64,000 nucleotides of DNA from Halobacillus locisalis (GTDB taxonomy: Bacteria > Bacillota > Bacilli > Bacillales > Halobacillaceae), in NCBI RefSeq assembly GCF_013694105.1, contig NZ_JACEFG010000004.1, positions 1-64,000 on the forward strand, in the 5' to 3' direction. The position numbers and the translations under genes were made by a program. Every line of letters begins with the position of its first letter. Positions within the stretch are counted from its first letter, which is position 1. Shown piece by piece: positions 43,827-52,616 of this stretch. The notes under the pieces were generated by a model. The model was not told the DNA's origin. It saw only the letters and a list, made by a program, of their open reading frames with translations, and made no database searches.

Positions 43827-44318
43827 ATGGTATTTTTCGACTCACTTATGAACAGTTTTCGTTTACCGAAAAAAGAAGCGATGTTCAGGTTGAACCGTAA
43901 GGGGATAACCTCTACGATCGGCTATTTATTTTTGCTTCTGACCATATTATTTTTACCAGACTTGATCGGGACCATCATTCGCCTGGACTCAAGCTTAACT
44001 GAAGTATCACGCGGTTTGTATCTCGCCCAAGTCTTCGTCTTTTACCCGCTCTTGATCATATTCTTGATCATTGTCGGCGTATCGGTTTTTGCAGGGGGAG
44101 CGCTACTGCTGAGGAAAGCATTAGGCAGGAAGCTGACGTATCAGCAGTTGTGGAAAATGACCGCTTACGCATCGACAATTCCGTTGATTTTGACGGTCGT
44201 GCTGAAAAACATTTCCGTGCCTGACTCGATCAGTGCCCTGCTGTACTTTACTATTTTTTCCTTTTTAATGTACCGCATGATCATGATTTATCCGAAAGCA
44301 TCAAGGAAGCGCTCGTAA
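43827..44318 (+). CDS. Four-span membrane protein, possibly DUF1189
   Basis: A 163-aa protein with a soluble N-terminus of about 25 residues and four hydrophobic segments (near TIGYLFLLLTILFLPDLI, LAQVFVFYPLLIIFLIIVG, STIPLILTVVLKN and ALLYFTIFSFLMYRM). The N-terminal FRLNRKGITSTIGYLF resembles DUF1189 proteins. Function unknown. Confidence 0.6.
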   Translation: MVFFDSLMNSFRLPKKEAMFRLNRKGITSTIGYLFLLLTILFLPDLIGTIIRLDSSLTEVSRGLYLAQVFVFYPLLIIFLIIVGVSVFAGGALLLRKALGRKLTYQQLWKMTAYASTIPLILTVVLKNISVPDSISALLYFTIFSFLMYRMIMIYPKASRKRS

Positions 44319-44342
44319 GCGTTCGTTAGTGCTTTTTTTGTG
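44307..44342 (+). terminator. Terminator
   Basis: AAGCGCT pairs with AGTGCTT around an inner CG-rich loop, followed by TTTTTTT. The stem overlaps the last codons of the membrane gene. Confidence 0.6.
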
Positions 44343-44440
44343 CTCGCTTAAGGGGGCTGGCTGAGCAAAATCTCGGCATGTAGAGGCGCGCGTGTGCTAC
44401 TATTTTACATGTAATCTCAAAAAGAAAGGGAGTCTATCTT

Positions 44441-45265
44441 ATGAAATCCATGTCGTTACATAACCAAGTGGAAATGCCACAGCTTGGTTTTGGTGTTTGG
44501 CAAGTTGAAGAGAACGAAGCGGTACCTGCTGTCACAAAAGCCTTTGAAACAGGCTATCGTCATATTGATACAGCTGCCATCTATGGCAACGAGAAGCAAG
44601 TCGGCGAAGCCATCAAACAAAGCGGACTAGGTCGCGATGAAATGTTCATCACAACAAAAGTGTGGAACACCGATCAAGGATACGACAATACGATGCAGGC
44701 ACTTGAGACAAGCCTCGATAAACTAGGTCTTGATTATGTGGATCTATACCTCATTCACTGGCCGACTCCTGAGTTTGATGACTATGTAGAAACATACAAA
44801 GCGCTTGAACAGCTGCAGAAAGATGGCAAAGTGAAAGCGATCGGCGTCTGTAACTTTGATATCGAGCACCTTGAGCGCTTGATGGATGAGTGTGACGTGA
44901 AGCCTGCGGTCAACCAAGTCGAGTGTCACCCGTACTTGGCGCAAAATGAACTGAAAGAATTCTGCCGCAAACACGGCATCCATTTAGAAGCATGGAGCCC
45001 TTTGATGCAAGGTGGCGAAGTGTTGAAGGATGAAGCGGTTCAGTCAATTGCAGAAAAACACAGCAAAACGCCTGCGCAAGTGATCATTCGCTGGCACTTA
45101 CAAAACGATACCATCGTCATTCCGAAGTCCGTGACACCATCACGTATTGAAGAAAACTTCGATGTATTCGATTTTGAATTGTCTGCTGAAGATATGAATG
45201 CGATCAACAAATTAGATCGTGGCGAGCGCAAAGGTCCAAAACCATCAGAAATGAACGTAAGATAA
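44441..45265 (+). CDS. Aldo/keto reductase
   Basis: A 274-aa NADPH-dependent AKR. Catalytic D43, Y48 in HIDTAAIYGNE, a conserved Lys in FITTKVWN and His in LYLIHWPTP; cofactor phosphate binding by VIPKSVTPSRIEEN. It resembles the YvgN/2,5-diketogluconate reductase subgroup, which reduces methylglyoxal and other small aldehydes. AAAGGGAG precedes the ATG. Single gene with terminator. Confidence 0.9.
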   Translation: MKSMSLHNQVEMPQLGFGVWQVEENEAVPAVTKAFETGYRHIDTAAIYGNEKQVGEAIKQSGLGRDEMFITTKVWNTDQGYDNTMQALETSLDKLGLDYVDLYLIHWPTPEFDDYVETYKALEQLQKDGKVKAIGVCNFDIEHLERLMDECDVKPAVNQVECHPYLAQNELKEFCRKHGIHLEAWSPLMQGGEVLKDEAVQSIAEKHSKTPAQVIIRWHLQNDTIVIPKSVTPSRIEENFDVFDFELSAEDMNAINKLDRGERKGPKPSEMNVR

Positions 45266-45273
45266 TAAATCAG

Positions 45274-45306
45274 GAACGGTTGACTCAGGTCAGCCGTTCT
45301 TTTTTT
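45274..45306 (+). terminator. Terminator after the aldo/keto reductase
   Basis: GAACGGTTGAC/GTCAGCCGTTC stem and T7. Confidence 0.92.
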
Positions 45307-45348
45307 GTCTAAATGTGCTTTAATGGAAAAGAAAGGATGTGATCACGC

Positions 45349-46308
45349 TTGTTGTTAAAAGAACAAAATGAATCCGTCAGACGGGTGGGGTGTGAGTTTG
45401 CTTTTGTCAGACTAGCCGCAGACCACCCTAAACGCAAGGACGTTGAAGAAGCCTTGGGAATAAGAAAAGCAGGGGAGTATGGAGAGAAATCCATCACCTT
45501 TCATCTTGGATACCTAGAAGGCTACCACCTCATTTTGCATGACCTCCGCTTGTACGATGGCATCGCCCACTTTCAAATCGATACCCTGATTCTATTTCCT
45601 ACCTATGTATTACTCCTAGAAGTGAAAAATCGCTCCGGCCGCATCATCATCGACCGACAATCCCATCAAATGACCCGCATCAAAGAAGACGGAACACGAG
45701 AAGGAGACGCTGATCCTGTCGAACAAGTCGAGCGGCAATCAAGACTACTGGGGGAGTGGCTCATGAAGCATTTTTCTCTTAAGATGCCGATCCATCATCT
45801 CGTCATCATGTCCCATACCAAATGCAGCCTCGAATTCCAGAACTGTGAACCCGATATTCATGAAAAAGTGATCCGAGGATCTTCCTTGTTTGATGCGATT
45901 CAAAGAGTGGGAGCGGACTACCGCGGACGTGCGTGGAGTAAAGAAGCTCTTCTGAAAATTGGAAAGGCGCTCCGGGATGCTCATGTAGAACCGAACGTGG
46001 ATGTAGTGAATCGTTTTAGATTGAAGAGGGGTGACTTTTTGAATGGGGTAAGGTGCTTGGGGTGTGGGCGTTATTATATGAGGCGGAAGCAAAGGGCTTG
46101 GTTTTGCTTGTATTGTAAACAACGAAGTATAGACGCACACGAACAGGCCCTGAAAGAATACGCTTATCTCATTTCGCCGTGGATTACTAATGAAGAGGCG
46201 AGGTTCTTTCTTAGAGTAGATTCTCGTCATGTGATCAAGAGGTTGCTGAAGAGGTACTCGCTAGAGGTGAGCGGAATCGGAAAAAGTGTAAGGTACCGCA
46301 TTAAGTGA
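45349..46308 (+). CDS. NERD-domain protein
   Basis: A 319-aa protein with a nuclease-related (NERD) domain: an EYGEKSI opening, then IDTLILFPTYVLLLEVKNRSG with the predicted D...ExK catalytic arrangement. The C-terminal part has a zinc-ribbon-like C-x2-C...C-x2-C set (CLGCGRYYMRRK, FCLYCKQ). TTG 45349 is the likely start, after AAAGGATGTGATC, which matches the anti-Shine-Dalgarno over most of its length. Biological role unknown. Confidence 0.83.
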   Translation: MLLKEQNESVRRVGCEFAFVRLAADHPKRKDVEEALGIRKAGEYGEKSITFHLGYLEGYHLILHDLRLYDGIAHFQIDTLILFPTYVLLLEVKNRSGRIIIDRQSHQMTRIKEDGTREGDADPVEQVERQSRLLGEWLMKHFSLKMPIHHLVIMSHTKCSLEFQNCEPDIHEKVIRGSSLFDAIQRVGADYRGRAWSKEALLKIGKALRDAHVEPNVDVVNRFRLKRGDFLNGVRCLGCGRYYMRRKQRAWFCLYCKQRSIDAHEQALKEYAYLISPWITNEEARFFLRVDSRHVIKRLLKRYSLEVSGIGKSVRYRIK

Positions 46309-46320
46309 ATGACTGATGGT

Positions 46321-46580
46321 TGAGCGCTCGCAAAAAGGTTTGAGCGCTCGCAAAAAGGTTTGAGCGCTCGCAAAAAGGTTTGAGCGCTCGCAAAAAGGTT
46401 TGAGCGCTCGCAAAAAGGTTTGAGCGTTCGCAAAAAGGTTTGAGCGCTCGCAAAAAGGTTTGAGCGCTCGCAAAAGAGGTTGAGCGCTCGCAAAAAGGTT
46501 TGAGTGTTCGCAAAAGAGGTTGAGCGCTCGCAAAAAGGTTTGAGCGCTCGCAAAAGAGTCTGAGCACTCCCAAAAAATCC
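46321..46580 (+). repeat. 20-bp tandem repeat array built on GAGCGCTC
   Basis: Thirteen head-to-tail units of exactly 20 bp, consensus TGAGCGCTCGCAAAAAGGTT; units 1-5, 7, 9 and 11 are identical, units 6, 8, 10 and 12 carry one to four changes, and the last (46561-46580) is degenerate. GAGCGCTC is a palindrome. Because 20 is not a multiple of 3, all three minus-strand frames stay open across the array, an artefact and not evidence of genes. The rest of the gap to uvsE (46581-46700) is A/C-rich with no other feature seen. Confidence 0.95.
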
Positions 46581-46707
46581 AAAAGTCGCGCGCAAACCAC
46601 ACCACATAAACACAAAAAGCCTCACCCAACTAAGACCCATCCACCCCCCAACAAGAGAATAAAAACCCTGAAAAGTGGGAACAGTTGACGAGAGAGGAGG
46701 CCACAGT

Positions 46708-47664
46708 ATGAGAATCCGGTTCGGTTACGTGTCACACGCACTATCGCTTTGGGACGCAACCCCTGCCAAAACGATGACATACTCCAGGTATCAGAAGCTC
46801 GATGAAAAAGACCGCATTCCAGAACTCGAACGTATTACAAAAACCAATCTGCAACACACGATCCGGAATATTCATTACAATATTGCACACGAACTGCCGC
46901 TGTATCGTTTTTCTTCATCCATCGTGCCGCTCGCGACCCATGATGAGGTGCCTTGGGATTACATTACGCCTTTCCAATCCTTGTACGAGGAGATTGGCAA
47001 ACTGGTCCGCACTCACGGTTTACGAACGAGTTTCCATCCTAATCAGTTTACGCTTTTCACAAGCGATCGTCCTCATGTGACGGCCAATGCGGTGAAAGAT
47101 ATGGAGTATCATTACGCCATGATGCACGCCATGGACCTCCACGAAGAGAGTCATATTAATCTTCATGTCGGGGGTGCTTACGGGGATAAAGAGAAGTCTG
47201 TCGCTCGTTTTCATGAAAACCTAAAGGAACTCACAGCACCCATCAAGAAACAAATGACGCTTGAGAACGATGATAAAACCTACACGACAACAGAAACGCT
47301 CCAAGTTTGTGAGAAAGAGCAGATTCCGATGATGTTCGATTATCACCACTATATGGCGAATCACACAGAGGACGAGTCGTTAGAAACATTACTTCCGCGT
47401 TTTTATGAAACGTGGAGTCATATGAACGTGCCGCCCAAGATTCATATTTCCTCCCCAAAGACAGAGAAAGAATACCGCAGTCACTCGGATTATGTGGACT
47501 TAAATTTTATTCGTCCGTTACTTAAGGAACTCAAGTCGCTAGGAGAACCGGTTGATTTCATGATTGAGGCGAAAGCGAAGGACCGCGCTGTATTGTCTCT
47601 CATAGAAGAGATTTCGAGTATACGAGGAGTGAAACGGATCGCGGGTGGAGAAGTCAATATGTAA
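46708..47664 (+). CDS. uvsE: UV damage endonuclease UvsE
   Basis: A 318-aa TIM-barrel DNA repair endonuclease that nicks 5' of UV photoproducts and other lesions. Family motifs seen are [15 protein letters not shown]-like [29 protein letters not shown] and [17 protein letters not shown] lies before ATG 46708; the longer frame upstream has no RBS. Single gene between the 20-bp array and a terminator. Confidence 0.9.
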   Translation: MRIRFGYVSHALSLWDATPAKTMTYSRYQKLDEKDRIPELERITKTNLQHTIRNIHYNIAHELPLYRFSSSIVPLATHDEVPWDYITPFQSLYEEIGKLVRTHGLRTSFHPNQFTLFTSDRPHVTANAVKDMEYHYAMMHAMDLHEESHINLHVGGAYGDKEKSVARFHENLKELTAPIKKQMTLENDDKTYTTTETLQVCEKEQIPMMFDYHHYMANHTEDESLETLLPRFYETWSHMNVPPKIHISSPKTEKEYRSHSDYVDLNFIRPLLKELKSLGEPVDFMIEAKAKDRAVLSLIEEISSIRGVKRIAGGEVNM

Positions 47665-47696
47665 AAAGGCTGCACAATGAGACTGCAGCCTTTTTT
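47665..47696. terminator. Terminator between uvsE and the convergent thioredoxin-fold gene
   Basis: AAAAGGCTGC/GCAGCCTTTT with a loop of about 11 nt, then T6. Confidence 0.88.
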
Positions 47697-47708
47697 GTAT
47701 GTTTGAAT

Positions 47709-47942
47709 TTACTTATTCGTTATACTATGAAAAGAATGTGTAAAGATCTCCTTACCTTTAATGGATGCGGCAGAAGTAAGGACTACAGGTACGTACACTT
47801 CACCAAATCGTTCTTTCAGCTGCTTTTGGGCTCCCGGAGTGCGAAAAAGATTCACTTCCTTAAATGGAATATGGCGGTCCAATAAAGATTTACGAGCCTC
47901 GGCGCACATGTGGCATCCATCAATCGTATAAAGAACATTCAT
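47709..47942 (-). CDS. Glutaredoxin-like protein
   Basis: A 77-aa thioredoxin-fold protein with redox motif CHMC (residues 9-12) and a cis-proline region VPVVLTS. It resembles the short glutaredoxin/NrdH-like proteins of Bacillus. ATG 47942 is preceded by GGAGATGGAG. Divergent from the Crp/Fnr gene. Confidence 0.78.
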   Translation of the reverse strand: MNVLYTIDGCHMCAEARKSLLDRHIPFKEVNLFRTPGAQKQLKERFGEVYVPVVLTSAASIKGKEIFTHSFHSITNK

Positions 47943-47988
47943 ACACTCCATCTCCTTTAAGATTCTAACGAAAAATGAGGTGAACAAC

Positions 47989-48669
47989 ATGGACAAACTT
48001 TCCTTATTATCTGAAATCAGCCTGTTCGATGAATTATCGAACGAGGAGCTGAAGACACTGGATCAGATGAGCCATATGAGTCCCGTGAAAAAAGGGACGG
48101 TGATCCTGTCTCCCGAACATCCAATGGAAGCCCTCTTTTTATTGAAAAAAGGTCAAGTTAGGCTATATCGCATGAATGAGGAAGGCAAGCAATTCACAAT
48201 GGATATTTTGGTAGACGGAAATGTGTTTGGTGAAACGTCGACTGTTACGTTGACGGATGATCACATGTACGTAGAGGCGATGACGGATACTTATTTATGT
48301 ACACTGAGTCACCAAGACTTTGAGGCTTTTTTAGAGAAGAACCCGAAGATTGCTTTGAAGTTGATTGATATCCTTTCTTCTCGCCTGAAAGATTTCTATA
48401 GTCTAAGTGAAAAGATTGCGCTGAGTGATGTGAGGCAGCGCCTTCTGTACCTGTTGCTTATGCTTAGTGAAAAAACAGGGAAGCGCAAGAAAAACTGGCA
48501 GACCATTGAAATGAAGCTGACTCATCAAGATTTAGCAAATATGATCGGGGCCACAAGAGAGACGACTAGTTCGGTCATGAGCCAGCTTAAAAAAGAAGGT
48601 TTTCTACGGAAATTCCGTGTGCTGGCGATCGAAGCAGATAAAACAAAGAATCATCTAGGAGCGCGATAG
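47989..48669 (+). CDS. Crp/Fnr family transcriptional regulator
   Basis: A 226-aa regulator: cyclic-nucleotide-binding fold in residues 1-120 (LKKGQVRLYRMNEEGKQF), a dimerisation helix, and a C-terminal HTH (THQDLANMIGATRETTSSVM). No cysteine cluster for an Fe-S centre is present, so it is not a classic oxygen-sensing Fnr. GAGGTG lies 6 nt before ATG 47989. Targets unknown. Confidence 0.85.
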   Translation: MDKLSLLSEISLFDELSNEELKTLDQMSHMSPVKKGTVILSPEHPMEALFLLKKGQVRLYRMNEEGKQFTMDILVDGNVFGETSTVTLTDDHMYVEAMTDTYLCTLSHQDFEAFLEKNPKIALKLIDILSSRLKDFYSLSEKIALSDVRQRLLYLLLMLSEKTGKRKKNWQTIEMKLTHQDLANMIGATRETTSSVMSQLKKEGFLRKFRVLAIEADKTKNHLGAR

Positions 48670-48692
48670 ACCTGGATGATTCTTTGTTTTTC
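48649..48692. terminator. Bidirectional terminator
   Basis: ACAAAGAATCATCTAGG pairs with CCTGGATGATTCTTTGT (one G-T), then TTTT; the left arm lies inside the 3' end of the Crp/Fnr gene. It also faces the convergent CDP-alcohol transferase gene. Confidence 0.8.
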
Positions 48693-48696
48693 CTAT

Positions 48697-49284
48697 TCAG
48701 GAGAGAATCCTTTTCGCTTCCAAAAACCGCTGCGCTCCAGTAAACAATTCAACGGCGAAGAATAGTAACGTCGACCACCATAGGAAATCTGGGAACAATA
48801 GCATGATGCTGAAGAAAATGAATCCTTCCGTACGCTCAGCTGCCCCTGCTTGGTAATAGAAAGACTTCATGCCTGCCTTTTCAGAAACCGTTCCGACAAC
48901 TAGGAAAATCGTCATGGACACAATAATCGAGACACTGAGGAGTAAGAGCGGCCATAGGACTTCAGGGTGTACATAAGCGATGGCGATGATCATACCGATT
49001 TCGACAATCCGATCAAAGGTGACATCCATGACGGTTCCGAATGGGGAGGTTTTCGTATGGCGTGCCATCGTTCCATCAACGGCGTCGAGAAAACCTGATA
49101 GCCATAGCATAATCACGGCAACGACAGGTAAGCCCCATGCATATAGAAAGCTAGTGGATAGTCCGACAATCAATGCCAGGACGGTTATTTGATTCGCCGT
49201 TCTTCCGCGCTTCAAGAAAAAGTCGGCGGATTTATCAATGGTGGGTTGTACAAACTTACGTGCATGCGTATCTAACAATAACAT
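48697..49284 (-). CDS. CDP-alcohol phosphatidyltransferase family protein
   Basis: A 195-aa membrane enzyme with the complete family signature: D68, D71 and G72 in LDAVDGTMAR, then G84, D88 and D92 in FGTVMDVTFD. About five spans. The family joins CDP-diacylglycerol or similar to an alcohol (glycerol phosphate, serine, inositol); which one cannot be told here. Start at ATG 49284; a GTG one codon upstream is equally possible. Confidence 0.83.
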   Translation of the reverse strand: MLLLDTHARKFVQPTIDKSADFFLKRGRTANQITVLALIVGLSTSFLYAWGLPVVAVIMLWLSGFLDAVDGTMARHTKTSPFGTVMDVTFDRIVEIGMIIAIAYVHPEVLWPLLLLSVSIIVSMTIFLVVGTVSEKAGMKSFYYQAGAAERTEGFIFFSIMLLFPDFLWWSTLLFFAVELFTGAQRFLEAKRILS

Positions 49285-49494
49285 CACCTACAGTATAAAA
49301 GTTTCGTCCAAATAGACTATACCTATTTGCGTATGAAATGAAACGTTCTCTCTATTATACCCTTTTTCAAACATGGAGCCCGCATAACGGATTCCTTCGT
49401 GTAAGATAGATTACATTCTGTCGATTCGTCCGTTTGAAATCGTCATTTATTGTGAATAGTATAACGGACAAACATAATGAGGAGGAATGTGTAC

Positions 49495-49932
49495 ATGTCA
49501 CAACATAAAGTGCAAATTTCCAGTCAATCTGAAGGGATGAAATCAGAGATTAAGGCGGGGAACCACAGCCTGACCATTGATGAGCCGCAACAAATGGGCG
49601 GAACCGATCAAGGTCCAGATCCATTGGCGACGATGCTTGGTTCTCTTGCTAGTTGTGAGACCGTGATTGCCAATATGGTCGCAAAGGAAATGGATTTCGA
49701 TTTAGAAACGATTTCTTTCGATATCAATGGTACGCTTGATATGCGTGGATTAATGGGAACAGCGGATGTGAAGCCTTTCTTCGACACGGTCAACGTAGAA
49801 GCGAAAGTGAAGACATCAGAATCCCAAGAACGTATTGATCAATTGAAAGAGACGACAGACCAGCGCTGTCCAGTGTTTACGACGATGAAAGCAGCCGGAA
49901 CGACTATGAACGCCACATGGTCAAAAGCATAA
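49495..49932 (+). CDS. OsmC family protein
   Basis: A 145-aa OsmC/Ohr-fold protein with the two reactive cysteines C54 (LASCETV) and C125 (QRCPVFTTM). Such proteins reduce organic or fatty-acid hydroperoxides. GAGGAGG lies before ATG 49495, and the longer frame has no RBS. It belongs to the OsmC/YhfA branch more than Ohr. Single gene with terminator. Confidence 0.85.
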   Translation: MSQHKVQISSQSEGMKSEIKAGNHSLTIDEPQQMGGTDQGPDPLATMLGSLASCETVIANMVAKEMDFDLETISFDINGTLDMRGLMGTADVKPFFDTVNVEAKVKTSESQERIDQLKETTDQRCPVFTTMKAAGTTMNATWSKA

Positions 49933-49938
49933 TTTCGA

Positions 49939-49973
49939 ACCCCTGTCTCACTTAGGCAGGGGGCTTTTTAAAT
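49939..49973 (+). terminator. Terminator after the OsmC gene
   Basis: CCCCTGTCT/AGGCAGGGG stem, then CTTTTTA. Confidence 0.8.
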
Positions 49974-50075
49974 GCTTCGAAAAGCCTTGGTAAACATGGA
50001 AAGAATTAATAATGAAACAATTCTGCCTTTTATGTTACTTTATTAACGAACAAGTGACAGGGAGGTAGAATAGTA

Positions 50076-50651
50076 GTGAAGCGTTTGATGGTTTTTGTAA
50101 CGATGATGGCTAGTTTGCTAGTGGTCACATCTCCCGCATCGGCGGACAGCGGGAATGCGTACACTGTAAAGCCGGGAGATTCGTTGTATGAGATTGCCGC
50201 CTATAATGGCATACCGACAACGCAATTGATGGCCGTTAATAATAAAAGAGGGACAACGATTTATCCAGGTGAGCAACTAGAGTTGCCTGTTGACCCGAAC
50301 ACGTATGAGAGGGGTCTTCTAGCCCGATTGGTTGAAGCCGAGGCTAAGGGCGAGAGTTATGCAGGCAAAGTAGCTGTAGCAACCGTTGTGTTGAACCGAG
50401 TAGAAAGTGAGATTTTCCCAGACTCTCTTTATGGAGTCATCCATGAAGACTATCAGTTTACACCTGTCATGAATGGCGAAATCAACAAACCGGCAAGTGC
50501 ACAATCTAAAGCTGCCGTTCGAGAAGCCCTCGCTTACCAGGGATTTGATAATGAGTCTCTATTTTTCTATAATCCAGCTAAAGCGACGAGCGCTTATTTA
50601 TCTAAAAAAGAAGTGACGACCGTCATCGGCAATCATGTCTTCTTGAGATAA
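50076..50651 (+). CDS. LysM and SleB-like cell wall hydrolase
   Basis: A 191-aa exported protein. Signal peptide of about 24 residues ending SPASA, one LysM domain (YTVKPGDSLYEIAAYN, about 29-72), then a Hydrolase_2/SleB-like lytic domain beginning LARLVEAEAKGESYAGKVAV with the catalytic Glu in VEAEA. It is the kind of enzyme used in spore cortex or wall remodelling. GTG 50076 lies 10 nt after GGAGG. Confidence 0.85.
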   Translation: MKRLMVFVTMMASLLVVTSPASADSGNAYTVKPGDSLYEIAAYNGIPTTQLMAVNNKRGTTIYPGEQLELPVDPNTYERGLLARLVEAEAKGESYAGKVAVATVVLNRVESEIFPDSLYGVIHEDYQFTPVMNGEINKPASAQSKAAVREALAYQGFDNESLFFYNPAKATSAYLSKKEVTTVIGNHVFLR

Positions 50652-50663
50652 TCTCTATACGAC

Positions 50664-50695
50664 AAAAAGCAAGCGGACCACCCGCTTGCTTTTTT
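50664..50695 (+). terminator. Terminator after the SleB-like gene
   Basis: AAAAAGCAAGCGG/CCGCTTGCTTTTT stem, loop ACCAC. Almost the same sequence recurs at 51057-51090. Confidence 0.92.
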
Positions 50696-50750
50696 CAGGC
50701 TGAATGCAGAAGTCTGTGGAGAGGTTTTGTTAGATCATCTAAGAATACCG

Positions 50751-50781
50751 TGGAATGGAAAGCGAGTCGTTTTCCATCCCA
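50751..50781 (+). repeat. Remnant of the dispersed palindromic repeat
   Basis: TGGAATGGAAAGCGAGTCG followed by TTTTCCATCCCA: the two arms and the AAAGCGAGTCG end of the core without the middle, i.e. an internal deletion derivative. Confidence 0.5.
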
Positions 50782-50886
50782 CTCTGCACGAATTAGGGAG
50801 AACAGAACCTTGCCGGAAATGGTGCTTTCATCAGTAGAGGTCCTCATTGTAGTTGAATCCTTAGAGGTTCAGCCTTCTTTTGTTGA

Positions 50887-51007
50887 GGTGGCGTGGAAAC
50901 GGCGACACTCCTGCAGGATCCTGAGGCTTGGGTGAGATCCCGCAGGTCGCGTAGCGACCTGCGAAGCTCACCGCCTCCTGCGGAAAGGGAGTCGTTTTCA
51001 CGCCACC
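50887..51007 (+). repeat. Dispersed palindromic repeat, copy C
   Basis: Arms GGTGGCGTGGAAACG (50887-50901) and CGTTTTCACGCCACC (50993-51007) pair over 15 bp with one G-T. The core has GCGACACTCCTGCAGGAT, TGAGATCCCGCAGG, an extra internal hairpin GGTCGCGTAGCGACC, AAGCTCACCGC and GGAAAGGGAGTCG. Same orientation as copy B. The rest of the 437-bp gap is terminators and repeat remnants. Confidence 0.75.
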
Positions 51008-51056
51008 GGCTCCTTCTCATTTTGGAAGAACCGAAAGCGTCTTTCTCCCCACACTG

Positions 51057-51090
51057 AAAAAAGCAAGCGGACTACCCGCTTGCTTTTTTT
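51057..51090 (-). terminator. Terminator of the symporter gene
   Basis: AAAAAGCAAGCGG/CCGCTTGCTTTTT stem with loop ACTAC, directly after the minus-strand stop. Differs from the 50664 terminator at about two positions. Confidence 0.9.
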
Positions 51091-52491
51091 ATCCTACATC
51101 CTTTTCATAGAAGATTTCTACAGACTGCTTCTTCGTCTTTTTCTTATACACGCGGTTCACATAATCATTTGTGAGTGCTGCAATTTCCTTGTGTAAGAAG
51201 AGCAGCGGAATGATATTGGTGAGTAAGACGAAAGCTAGAATCAAATCTAAGAATTGCCATACGAATTGAAGTCCACCTATAGCTCCGACGAAAACAGCAA
51301 CGATATAGACAATCCTCATGCCCTTAGCTGCTTTTAACCCGTAGAGATACTCGGCCTGCTTTTCTCCGTAAAAGACGAGAACGCCGATTGTCGTGATGAC
51401 GAAGAATAAGAGGAAGAGTGAGATGAAAGTACTGCCAAAGGCATCACCAAGTTCATTTCCAATCGCGACATTGATCATGTTAGAGGCGTTGTCTTCTCCT
51501 ACTTGAGTCCAAGCATCGGTTACCAAAACGGTGAGTCCGGAGATGGTACAGATGACAATGGTATCGATGAATACGCTGAAAATCCCCCATAAGGCTTGGC
51601 GCGAAGGATGGTCTGTTTTCGCTGCGGCGTGAGCGACGGGTGCCGTTCCGAGTCCGGCTTCATTTGAGTACAATCCTCTCGCTGTACCCCAACGGATCGC
51701 TTGTGCAATTCCGGCCCCCGCAAACCCTCCAGCCGCAGAAATCGGCGTAAAGGCATGCGTGAAAATGAGGCTGAAGACGTTCGGGATTTGATCGATGTTG
51801 GCAAAAATGACATAAAGACAGATGGATAAGTAAATGAGCACCATGCCTGGAACCATTTTATCCGTCACTTTGGCAATTCGTTTAATCCCGCCAAAAACGA
51901 CTAAGGCAATTGCTGCACACATAATGGCGCCGGTGATATAGACAGGCCAACCAAATGCCCCCTCGGTTTGAGTAGCGATTGAACCATTGTACTTGGGATC
52001 AGTTCAATCATGAGGAAGAAGGCGAACGCACTCGAAACCCACTTCCAACCGAGGGCCTTTTTTATGTAATACTGTGGCCCGCCGACCCATATGTTCTTAT
52101 CGTTCTTTTCTCTATATTTCATTCCTAACAAAATCTCGGAGTACTTCGTTGCCATTCCGATCAAGGCGACGACCCACATCCAGAATAAAGCCCCTGGTCC
52201 ACCTAATGAAATCGCAACCGGAACCCCTACGATGTTAGTCGCTCCGGCCGTTGAGGCGAGGGCCGATGTGAAAGCTTGAAAGGGAGTGATGGTTCCTGTC
52301 TTCTTCGTTTTATTGAAGATTTGACCGATGGTTTGATGCAGAACGTGACCGAAGAAACGAAACTGAAAGAACTTGATTCGAATCGTCAGGAAAATCCCGC
52401 CTGCAATTAATAGAATAGCAAGGGGGTACGTCCATAAGAAGTTCGAAGTGTCTGCCAACCCTTGTTCAAATGCACTCCATAATTCTGCCAT
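51089..52491 (-). pseudogene. Sodium:alanine symporter (AGCS family), frameshifted
   Basis: Two frames together give a full AGCS-type amino-acid:cation symporter of about 467 aa. The N-terminal frame runs from MAELWSAFEQGLAD (ATG 52491, GGAGG 8 nt before) to IPSTMVQS; one missing base near 51976-51978 shifts it, and the second frame continues ATQTEGAFGWPVYITGA to the stop. Signatures FTSALASTAGATNIVGV and RGLYSNEAGLGTAPVAH are intact. It may be a genuine loss or a sequencing error. Confidence 0.85.
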
Positions 52492-52616
52492 GGAAATGGC
52501 CTCCTTCATGATTGACGTTCCACATATTCCCTTATATAACATTATTAAACAAAGAATCTTAAGGCGTGAGGAAAGCATTCAAGTCACGTATGATAAGAAG
52601 TAGAAGGAGTGATTGT

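Noticed and set aside
46227-46640. Three overlapping minus-strand frames of 104-137 codons
   Set aside because: They are open only because a 20-bp repeat without stops cycles through all three frames.
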